A stretch of 64,000 nucleotides of DNA, from the NCBI GenBank assembly GCA_964034945.1, contig OZ035961.1:90741491-90805490 (forward strand), read 5' to 3'. The notes under the pieces were generated by a model, which saw only the letters and a list, made by a program, of their open reading frames with translations, had not been told where the DNA came from and made no database searches. The translations under genes were made by a program, and so were the position numbers. The stretch is from Chrysopilus asiliformis (taxonomy: Eukaryota > Arthropoda > Insecta > Diptera > Rhagionidae). Positions 55,811 to 64,000 of the stretch are shown here, piece after piece (within the stretch, counting starts at the first letter, position 1; each line of letters begins with the position of its first letter).

Positions 55811-56052
55811 TTAGGCGTCGTTTGCATCTGACATTTTGTTCCGCAAATTTTATTCTACGATACTGATTTCTACCGTTTACACTACAATACAAAATCCAGG
55901 AGTTTCTTCCTGATAGACAACCGAGCTAAATTTTTTTCACATAAAGGCCGGAATACAATTGGCCCACACAACATTTACGGCGACAATTTAGATTTTAAAA
56001 TCATGGCACCTTATGCTTCTGTATATCAATCCGACCAACTTTGTGGTCGTAA

Positions 56053-56811
56053 AGCGGCGTCCAAACGCGCAGTTTTTTGCTCCGTTTTACCCGCGCAAAC
56101 CGAGTCTGCGCAGGCATGTCATAGCGTCTGGACGATACACAGTTAGTTCGCGCGGATCAAAAGTTCGGCCTGTTCGAGTTCAGGTTGTGTCTGAAAATAA
56201 CTGTGGCACGCGAAGGCAAATCGTAGCATGTGGACGAAAATTCAGTCAGTTTTTGTGTCACTTTGAACATTAAATCAACATTAGTGATTTGCGGCTTTAT
56301 TCAAAAGAGTTTTTGGAAGAATTCCTAAATTTATATAAAGAGTTTCCGTGCTTGTGGAAAATAAAATGTAAGGACTATAGTGATCGCAATTTGAAAAACA
56401 ATGCATATGAAGTGCTTATTAATAAATTAAAAGAAATTGATAAAAGTGCCAATCGCGAAACGGTTGTAAAAAAAATTAATAACCTTCGAAGCTGCTACAG
56501 GAAAGAATTGAAAAAAATTAACGCTTCCATTCGTTCCGGTGTTGGGGAAGATGAAGTACACCTCTGGTATTTCTCCTTGCTCGATTTCCTAAAAGATCAA
56601 GAGACACCGCGTCCAGCAAAGTCAAATATGGATACATCCGAGGAAAGTCAGGTAAAAAAACAATGTGTTTATGCACGAAGTTTCAAACAAAACTGCGATA
56701 AAATATAAAAAAAACGGAACCGTGTGGACGCGAAGGTTACTCAGTTTTTTTTACATAGATAACTGTGCAAAATAAGTCGTAGCAAAAAAACCGCGCGTTT
56801 GGACGCCGCTT
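56053..56811 (+). mobile_element. Harbinger-type element (TAA) carrying a MADF exon
   Basis: Ends AGCGGCGTCCAAACGCG and CGCGTTTGGACGCCGCTT are inverted repeats, continuing with GTTTTTTGCT. TAA lies on both sides (56050-56052, 56812-56814), with one extra base in one end. Subterminal text repeats TGGACG and CGTAGC words in both arms (CATGTGGACGAAAATTCAG, GTGTGGACGCGAAGG). The MADF frame fills the middle. No DDE transposase is present. Confidence 0.75.
56274..56708 (+). pseudogene. MADF-domain exon of a transposon accessory protein
   Basis: An open frame after TAA 56271-56273 encodes a clear MADF (Myb/SANT-like) DNA-binding domain. It runs EFLEEFLNLYKEFPCLW, then KDYSDRN, ETVVKKINNLRSCYRKELKK, SGVGEDEV and LWYFSLLDFLKDQ. 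The conserved leading 'LY.E.PCLW', the 'V..KI..LR..Y..E' helix and the closing 'LWYF..L.FL' are all present. A few residues usually found between DEV and LWYF appear missing. No ATG opens the frame; a TTG at 56289 is the only near-start, so the start is lost or supplied by splicing. CAG-GTAAAA at 56649-56656 looks like a splice donor ending the exon at 56651, after which the reading is meaningless. In Harbinger elements such proteins assist transposase binding to the ends. Confidence 0.75.
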
Positions 56812-57323
56812 TAATAGTTGAATCGAATTTAACTTTTGTCGGCCAGCTCGCCAACATTTCATGGTTGATTCAAAATGAAATCTTATGGGGACATCATAAA
56901 ATCTAAATTTTGTCACTCAAGGGGAAATTAAAGAAAGTATTAGGAAATATAGTTCGTGTGCTGTGTTGCTTACATTCACGTTCCTATTATGTATAATTGG
57001 TAACAAAAAATGTTATATGTGGTTCACCGTCCCATTGTCAAAATCAAATGAAAAACAAATGACCTTTAGAACAACAAAGTATGCGCAATTGTATATGGAG
57101 GGCGACATTGTCGCCGTCATCTATCGCCGTAAATGTTGTGTCAAGCCAATTGTATTCCGGCCATAAAGTTGCCGGAATAATTTCAAATTTTGACATCTTT
57201 TTGAATTGATTCTGTGATATATAAATAATTTTCGCGGAATAAATTCTGAATGAAATTCGCGGAGAAATTCAAAAAGAAGTCGCAAGGGTAACCGGGCCTT
57301 ACAAATAAAATTTCCGATAATAA

Positions 57324-57768
57324 CAGCCGTCGCACACTTCAGCTAAGCGAGCTCAACTACGTGAGCTAAGTTTCTCGCTGAAAGTTAAATCCTTAGCATT
57401 TGCATTGGCGACCGCACACTTCAGCAAAACTATGAAACTACATCGCGTAGTCATGGGCGACGCGGACTAAGCTCGCTTGCGTAGTTCAGTCCTCAACTAC
57501 GCGAACTACTTCGCTGGCATCGCTGACACTCACATATACATACTTTCGGCGTTTTACAGTAAAGAATCGGTGTTTTCAAAAGTGTAGTATTTTGTGGACA
57601 TAAATGTGTAAGTGCCAATTGCATTTGAACTGGAAAACGTGAAAATATTTACCGAAAATATCGCCGCGTCGCTTAGCTCAAGTGTGCAACGAGGTGAGCT
57701 AACCCAGCTAAGCTATGTAACTATAGCTAGCCTCGCTCACATAGCTTAGCTGAAGTGTGCCACGGGGG
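57324..57768. mobile_element. Harbinger-type MITE (TAA duplication)
   Basis: Left end CAGCCGTCGCACACTTCAGC and inverted right end CCCCCGTGGCACACTTCAGC match except near the tip and continue TAAGC-A-GTGAGC. TAA flanks both sides (57321-57323, 57769-57771). A further CGACCGCACACTTCAGC sits inside at 57409, so the left arm is partly duplicated. The interior is rich in AGCTAAGC words. No coding content. Confidence 0.75.
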
Positions 57769-57771
57769 TAA

Positions 57772-60006
57772 GGATATTGGATTTTGTATTTCATTTCAAT
57801 TCACATTTTTACATTTTTTTAATTGCTTTTCAAGTAATAACGCACAGTGATTACCTAATGTAAAATTCATAAATTGATAACTTTACTGAAACCCCAATTT
57901 ATTGCCAGTTACAAGAACGTTTACAGAATTTTCTCAATAAATAATTTGAACAAAATGAAATTACCAGAAATTTGAAAAGGAAATTACATTTTAATTTGAT
58001 TAAAAATTTAAGAAAATGGTATAAATTCAAGCATTCACACGTATAATAAGTGTTGATGTGGAAGTGAAAAGGTTAAACGATTTAATTATTCAACAGTTGA
58101 GAGCACGTTTTCCATTGAATCTGAAAACCAATGGAAAATATCAGAATTTTCAATTTCGGTTCACAAAAGCATTTCACATGAAAAGCAACAGAGAATAACG
58201 TCATAGAGGGTGATTTATATGCATATTTTAGCAAGTAAGGATCCTCCACCACATATGAGACTGCGACGTATTCATTGCTTCTTGCTGAATCAAAAAGGAT
58301 ATTGTGGGAGTGAACTCATTCTATCAAGTGTGATATAGAAGGAATTGAAATCATTCACAAGCATAACTCACAGAATTTGACTGAATAAAATTCTGCAAGT
58401 GGGAATTCGACATTCTCGGAAGGATGGTTGGTGCTGGTCATCGCTTGAAATCCCAAGCATATCATATCCCTATTTTACAAGCTGTATTCTAAGAAGGTCT
58501 GACGGAACATAAATCTCTGGAGTCATTAATGTTTCATTAGATCCTGACAAGACGTTTGCATCAGAACGTCTTGCTGCTTCAATCTTTCCTTCATGGCAAT
58601 CACAGTCCCAGAACATCAATTCTAATTCGGAAGGCATTCTGATCGATTTTTTCCGTTTTTCATGATGATTTTCCTTGTCTCCTATTTCAGTTTCACGCAA
58701 ACTTTCCCTGGTATTTTTCCCATCGAAAACATTATTTTCCTGGAATTTCGTAATCCTTACAAGAGAAGCCGAGCTAAGAAAATTCAGAAAAATCGACACG
58801 ATTACCGAAACTTAATAGCAGTACGACGGAAGCTTGCAATTGTGGAACATTTGGGGGAAATTTCCTGGCCAAAGTGATAATTGAATTGCTAAGGGAACAA
58901 ATGCCCTAATTGCCATATGCAAAATTTATCTAGAAACGGAAACTGTGATATTTGCAGAACAACAAAATCTCTTGTCAACCACAATGACAGAAAACTAATT
59001 GGCCAATGACAGTCTGGAGCTTATTGTCGTCAACATTGTTGGGAAACTGTTGTCTAAGGAAAATTTTACTGTGGAAAACACACCAGGAAAATTGGCACAC
59101 ACTTGATAATAATTTGCTTTGTTTTACGAAGCTTTGTCTTACTTTGCTGGTTATTTGAGAGTGCAATTAAATCAACAAAATATAAATCTGTCTACCATTA
59201 TTCTCGCATATGGCTAAGAAACATAAATTCCACTTAATATTTGGTCAAAATGCAATTATTTTAATTTTCCTAGACTTTTTCTGTATTTGCAGACATTTTA
59301 TATAAAATACTGGAAAATACATCCGTTTAATTATGTGGAAATCTGCCAAAACTTGATAATTAAATTTTTCAAATTTTCAACGAAGCAATTTAAAAATTTC
59401 AAGAAAATATAACATGATAACGTTTTTAGTTTGTTCATTAATTAAAAATTTGTCCTAAAGGTTAATTTAAATGTTAAAATAATCAGCCGCAAAAATTTTT
59501 TGACATGTCATATTTTTTTGAAATTTTTAAATTGCTTCGTTGAAAGTTCGAAAAACGGACTTATCAAGTTCTGGCAATTTTCCGCAGAATTTACAGAATG
59601 CCTTCCCTCGGTCATCTCAAGCAGCTGCATTGGCGCACAACAATCTTTATAAACGCTTTCTGGAAGTACAATGAAGTTCAGGAATTATTTTGTTCTGGCA
59701 CAACAAAACTTTGGAACAACTTACAACCCAATGTGCTCCCCACGATTAAAAGCCACACTTGCGATTTTTTCTTGATTTTTTTTAAGAATTTTATTCAGAA
59801 TTTGTTACGCGAATTTTATTCCTCTTTCATTGAATAAAATCACTGGTTGTCTAAATTTGAATTTATTCTGACAGTTTTATATGACAAAATTCTAGTTCGA
59901 CCGTCTTTCACGAAAAAATTTCGGAAATTTGAGTCGTAGTGTAAACGGTGAATTGAGTGTCGCAGAATAAAAATCGCAGAATTTAGTGTCAGATGTAAAT
60001 GGCGCC
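57772..60006. other. Unassigned interior of the 4.2-kb region, with one inverted repeat
   Basis: At 59330-59590 the arms ATTATGTGGAAATCTGCC and, inverted, ATTCTGCGGAAAATTGCC continue with ACTTGATAA and TTTCAACGAAGCAATTTAAA, an old foldback element of about 260 bp. 58230-58870 is mixed and non-repetitive, with a 109-codon minus-strand frame at 58470-58799 (containing ELMFWDCDCHEGKIEAARRS) that I cannot assign. It might be a remnant of an element protein or a host exon. Confidence 0.4.
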
Positions 60007-60320
60007 TAAGCTGTAATGCTAATTTAGAATACTGAGCTTTTTGAAGAAAAGGAAAAATCGTTTTTTCCTTGGTTTAAACTAGTTTCACAATAATTAAACC
60101 TTACAAATGTCACAATTTTTTACATCCACTAAAATCTACTTTTCTGCTTGATTAGTATTATGCCCTAGTCCCTCCGTATCCTCTTTTTTGTTTCAGTTCT
60201 GGGCCCTAAAACATTCATAATTCGAACTTTTCCAATATTAATCTTGATAAGACGAATCGCCCTATCTTAAAATCCTCAAAAACTCGAACTTTTGACAGCC
60301 CCCGTCAACTTCGACTAGAG
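60007..60320. other. Unassigned spacer before the mariner pseudogene
   Basis: AT-rich text with no recognised feature. It may contain the outer end of the mariner-type element, but I could not find a convincing inverted partner on the far side. Confidence 0.35.
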
Positions 60321-61072
60321 TCAAATAGCACAAAACCAATTGGAAAGAAACTTTGTAATGAAATGCACGCCCGCCCACATGATTTCGGGCATATGGCCAC
60401 CGCGGCTGTTCTTGACCAAGCGCATTCTGGACGTCCAATTGTGGGCCACTTTTTCGAGTACTGCTGGCCGTATGTCACGAATAACACGAACAATATTGGC
60501 CTCCAGGGCGTCAATTATTGCTGGTTTATCAACATAAACCAGTGACTTGTGGCCCCACAGGAAATAATCAAGAGGTGTCAAATCGCACGACCTTGGAGGC
60601 CAATTAACAGGACCATTTCTTGAGATGATGTTTTCATCGAAAGTTTCCCTCAATAAAGCGATTGTATCGCTAGCTGTATGACATGTAGCGCCATCCTGTT
60701 GAAACCACAAGTCAGCTACACCAATATCTTGAATTTTTGGCAACAAAAATTCATTGATCATTGCTCTGTAGCGAGCTCCATTGACAGTAACACGCACTCC
60801 TTCCGCCTTTTTAAAGAAATACTGTCCCATGATGCCGCCCGCCCATAAACCGCACCAAACAGTGCATTTTTCGGGTTGCATGATGGATGAATGTCTAATA
60901 GTGTAAAATTAGCTCGAAATTTGGTGACGGTTTCACGAATAGTGCGTTCAGTCGGACGATTATGACGACCAAAATGTGGACGAAGAGCTCTATAACAATT
61001 CCTAACTGAGCACTGATTTTGGAAATAAGTTTCCACAATTAGTAAACGTTGTTCACACGTAAGTCTCTTCAT
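60321..61072 (-). pseudogene. IS630-Tc1-mariner superfamily transposase, internally deleted
   Basis: Translation from ATG at 61072 (minus) gives MKRLTCEQRLLIVETYFQNQ, then HFGRHNRPTERTIRETVTKF and NFTLLDIHP, the N-terminal helix-turn-helix region of a mariner-type transposase common in insects. At about 60880 the frame shifts into EKCTVWCGLWAGGI and on through WFQQDGATCHT (aspartate at about residue 63 of this part) and WPPRSCDLTPLDYFLWG (next aspartate about 37 residues on). It ends near NWTSRMRLVKNSRGGH. The linker and the first catalytic aspartate, normally in an FSDE-type motif, are absent between the two parts. WG-HKSLVY also lacks one residue. The protein cannot be active. Confidence 0.85.
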
Positions 61073-62849
61073 GATGATTTGCCAGAGTATACTGATCATA
61101 AATGTCAAAAAGTGAGCGCAGTATAACAGCTCGTTTGACAGTAAACAGATCGCTCGATTTGCTGTCTCAAATGGTCCCATTTCAATACAGTTCAGTGAAT
61201 CAAAACGAGTCAAGTAAGAGCAAGATAACCGTATGAAAATAAATATAGTCCTCTCGTTTAAACCGTGAGCTGTCAAAGGAAAATAGACTTTCGGAATGGT
61301 GTTGGCGCCTAAAATTATTTGTTTGCGCCTAAAGTTAGTCTCAAACTTGTGAAATTTGAATTTCGCGGCAAACTAAATTTGAATTTCGCGTGTTTCGTGA
61401 CAGTTCAGTGGATGCGTTCAAGTACGATAAAGAGGGAAATACTTTTGGGACCATTTTTCAGCAGAGCTTTGTATGGTGATAGTTGTTCTATGTTATATAG
61501 TTCTGTGCAGTAAACCTTTTCGTAAGTTCTATCTAAGCAAAAAAAACACCCTTTATAATGCTTTTAGGACACCGGAAAACATTTTTCAGTCATTGGCCAC
61601 GAATTTTCAGCACAAAGTTTAAATTTGCCCAAAATTTTTGAAAAAAAAAATATGAAAACAATTAAATTTTTCGAAAAAATCTCAAGATTGACTCATAATC
61701 CTTCGAGATTAATTTTGTCACAAAAATAGTCACAATTAATAAAATTTTATCATAAAAATCAACTACTACTACCAACATATGCTGAAATAATTAATTTGCG
61801 ACGTTTATCATTTTCCATTTGAAACCTTCAAAATGGCACAGGTGAATTGAAAACTTGAATAATCCTTGCCACGATGCTTCTTAATACCGTCTCGTTTTCA
61901 AATATAGAATTCAATATCAATTCAAAGTAAACAGAAAAGTTTTCCTATTCAAAACTTGGAAAATTATTTGATCGGATTATTGAAGATGAAAGTTGACGCC
62001 TATGTAGGTTTCGTTATTTCAATAGAATAGAACATTTTCAAATAATTTTTTTATAAATTTTCACCATAGCATTTGTCATTGATATAAAAAATAATATTAT
62101 ATTTCAGAGATGTACTAAGAATTGCAACGGATTTGAATCGAAAACATTAAGACCACAATTCATTCAATCTAATATCAAATTTCCCAATGAACTATTGTGT
62201 TTAATTCTAAGGAAAAACTTTTCTTTTAAATTTTTTTTTTCTATCATCTTTCTTGTATTATTTTGCGGAAAGTTACGGCCGTAAGGGCACGTGGTGTATA
62301 AAAAAAAGAAAATATCTCAAAAGTCTTTAATACCTCGAGGAAATATAATTCTTTTTGAATGAGAGTTGAGTTTTTTGTTTGTTGTTATGAATTTTGGCAA
62401 AAATAAATATTTTTCTTTCTTTTTCAGATTTTGTACACTTTTGTACACTTTTGTGGCAATGGGAATTTACTGAAACAATAAACTTTGTCTTCGATTTCGT
62501 GTCCTATTTTCGTCATTCTCCATAAAATATCCTGGGGCGTTGGAGACAATTTGTAGGGACGGAAAACAGAATTTAATAAAATGTCTGTGAAGTTTTTATT
62601 TATTCGATTCATATTTAAAAATTTAAAAATCATATATTCATTACTTTAAGTTTTCTTTAAGAGAATTTCTGATTTTTTCTAGGCGAACATTGTGTTATAT
62701 AAAAACATTCAGGCGAAACTACAATGGCTGTGAATTTATGCCACTTTGCCAATCTATTAACCTATTATCTTTGGTCCATACAAAATGTTCGCTAAGATCC
62801 GTTTTAGATACGATGTTTTTTTCATTCGTTATTCCAAACTTTGTGCCAT
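61073..62849. other. Unassigned DNA
   Basis: 61073-61300 probably includes the 5' untranslated part and end of the mariner-type element; I could not define the end. The remainder is AT-rich without recognised repeat or gene. 62438-62456 holds a doubled TTGTACACTT. Confidence 0.35.
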
Positions 62850-63049
62850 GCAGTAAGAAATGACGTTAGAAATGGTATTTGGCACCTCCTCCTTTAAAAA
62901 AACTATGGAAATGCATTTTTGTGTGCTTGGAAATTTGGAATGGTAGATCAGAGGACCATTCCAAATTTCTAAGCACACAAAAATGCATTTTCATAGTTTT
63001 TTTTTAAGGAGGAGGTGCCAAATACCATTTCTAACATCATTCTTACTGC
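62850..63049. repeat. 95-bp inverted repeat with 10-base loop
   Basis: Arms 62850-62944 and 62955-63049 are reverse complements with about five substitutions and a compensated indel. Outer end GCAGTAAGAA, inner part AAATTTGGAATGGT, loop AGATCAGAGG. GGCACCTCCTCCTTTAAAAA in the left arm is matched on the right. More diverged than the hairpins at 44081 and 50378, so older. No target duplication recognised. Confidence 0.8.
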
Positions 63050-63477
63050 ATCTCGCACGCACGTCTCAATATTTGTCAGTGATAATCTAGATAAAAAATA
63101 ATGGCATCTTAGTTCTTCTATATATAACAAAAATTGCGCCGCAGACAAATTTTTTTTGAAAAACGCACAATATATAGAAATTAAAAAAAAACTGCTGCTA
63201 TTTTTATAAAAGAAATGCATTATAGGCAGAAATTAGAAAATAAGTGCGTCTCATTTTTTTTATGAATTTCCGTGTGGTAGTCCCCCCTCCCCCCTGGCCT
63301 GTGTAACACTTATTTCAAAAAATTTTTATGAATTTTGGACGAAAAAATCAACGTTCAGAAAGCAACGAAAATTTAGGAAAATTTGGAACCCCTTAGACCC
63401 ACTGTTTCCGACAATTTTTTCTATTTTGAAATAATTATGACCGATTATAATATAATTTTATTAAAAATAGTGTGATC
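63050..63477. other. Unassigned AT-rich DNA
   Basis: It contains ATTGCGCCGCAGACAAATTT at 63133-63152, one of the dispersed GC-rich words. Nothing else recognised. Confidence 0.4.
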
Positions 63478-63600
63478 AAATGTCTCGGAATGGCTGGGAC
63501 AGTCCCGGATTTAGACATGTTGTCCCGGCGTCCCGGATTTAGACATGTTGTCCCGGGACAGTCCCGGATTTAGACGGAAATAAAACGTTTGTCCCGTATT
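63478..63600. repeat. hAT-like end fragment with tandem GTCCCGGATTTAGAC units
   Basis: GGGACAGTCCCGGATTTAGA occurs twice with CGTCCCGGATTTAGACATG between them, giving three units of 25-36 bases. CCCGGGAC words match those near the ends of the TAGGGTGACC family at 19067-20553. The first bases (TGATCAAATGTCTCGG) could be a decayed TAGGGTGACCATACGTCCCG end. No partner is visible before the window ends. Confidence 0.55.
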
Positions 63601-64000
63601 TTTCAATTTCGTGCTAAAATTTATTAAAAGCTAAAAAATGTGTCACTAAATATGCAGAAAAAAAATTCTACTACGGTTGGGGGTTCTTGTAAATTACATT
63701 TTTTTTGTCTGCGGCGCATTTTTGAATTTAAAGAATTTTTGCAAACATTTTACTTGAGTGATATGCCCAGTTACGGGGTTAGGCGGGGTTCAGTTTCGCA
63801 CAGGGGTGTTTTTTATTAATAATTTTTCAATTAAAATGAATATTCGATTGGGGCCTCTATTATTTTTTATTATAATTAATTCAAACATTATTATTTCGTG
63901 AAATTCCGTATTATTCTCATTAATTTTTAATTATAAAAGTCATTACAAAAATTCCATGCTCGACCTCGATGTTTTGTAATTAACAGTAATATTAAAAGTC
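63601..64000. other. Unassigned AT-rich DNA at window edge
   Basis: 63705-63721 holds AATGCGCCGCAGACAAAAAA on the minus strand. The remainder shows no feature. The hAT-like element starting before it may continue past the window. Confidence 0.4.

Larger units (their letters stand above)
55945..57163. mobile_element. Harbinger-type element (TAA) hosting the MADF element
   Basis: Ends AGGCCGGAATACAATTGG and CCAATTGTATTCCGGCCA are inverted repeats continuing with ACACAACATTTACGGCGA. TAA flanks both sides (55942-55944, 57164-57166). It is interrupted at 56053-56811. Its own remaining sequence, about 450 bp, has no coding content. Confidence 0.75.
55814..60006. mobile_element. 4.2-kb region bounded by a ~75-bp inverted repeat
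   Basis: The left boundary TTAGGCGTCGTTTGCATCTG and the inverted right boundary TTAGGCGCCATTTACATCTG match with few differences. They continue with ATTCTACGATACTGA / ATTCTGCGACACTCA and ACCGTTTACACTAC in both. It could be one large Harbinger-type element, because GTTTACAC-like TIR text is shared with the group. However, the flanking triplets are TTA at left and TAA at right, which is not a direct duplication. Two separate copies of a shorter element are the alternative. No transposase frame was found in the interior, which is filled by other elements. Confidence 0.5.

Noticed and set aside
61319..61513. 64-codon frame downstream of the mariner pseudogene
   Set aside because: No domain and no relation to transposase; probably chance.

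Overview
This window looks like gene-poor, AT-rich nuclear DNA from an arthropod, most likely an insect. The inference rests on repeat content: a degenerate IS630-Tc1-mariner transposase, a MADF-domain exon, a zeste/Myb-SANT-like fragment, a Helitron end pair, and piggyBac-, hAT-, pogo- and Harbinger-type short elements. I found no host protein-coding gene, tRNA, rRNA or CRISPR array that I can support. The longest open frames are artefacts of tetranucleotide microsatellites. The species cannot be named from the sequence.

Layout. 1-1.3 kb: a piggyBac-like MITE split by a TTA-flanked MITE, then a small Helitron. 1.3-6 kb: mostly unassigned DNA with homeodomain-site-rich patches. 6.2-7.8 kb: 'family A' repeats carrying a GACA/GACG microsatellite. 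9.4-14.9 kb: MITEs and a 'family B' repeat. 18-20.6 kb: a piggyBac-like MITE and two nested hAT-like elements. 22.3-23.3 kb: a 732-bp microsatellite expanded from family A. 25.3-27 kb: nested pogo-like MITEs and a 'family C' repeat. 29-33.4 kb: family C split by a TA-flanked element that itself holds a hairpin MITE, then a Harbinger-type element with a Myb/SANT-like fragment and a nested MITE. 33.4-36 kb: unassigned DNA with regulatory-looking patches. 37.3-41.3 kb: family B split by a 2.9-kb hAT-like element filled with families A and C. 42.8-50.6 kb: family B, two near-perfect long hairpins, piggyBac-like MITEs and nested TTA/TAA MITEs. 52-55.1 kb: TA-flanked elements. 55.8-60 kb: a 4.2-kb TIR pair enclosing three TAA-flanked elements, one with the MADF exon. 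60.3-61.1 kb: the mariner pseudogene. 62.8-63.6 kb: a third long hairpin and a hAT-like remnant.

How it fits together. At least fourteen elements are flanked by direct TTA or TAA trinucleotides and end in GC-rich inverted repeats, the signature of PIF/Harbinger. Two of them carry DNA-binding ORF fragments (MADF; Myb/SANT) of the type Harbinger elements use as accessory proteins, yet no Harbinger transposase is visible, so their mobility would depend on a copy elsewhere. Several insertions can be proved inside the window because an uninterrupted copy of the target is also present. Family names A-E and all superfamily assignments are mine, made by eye without database searches.
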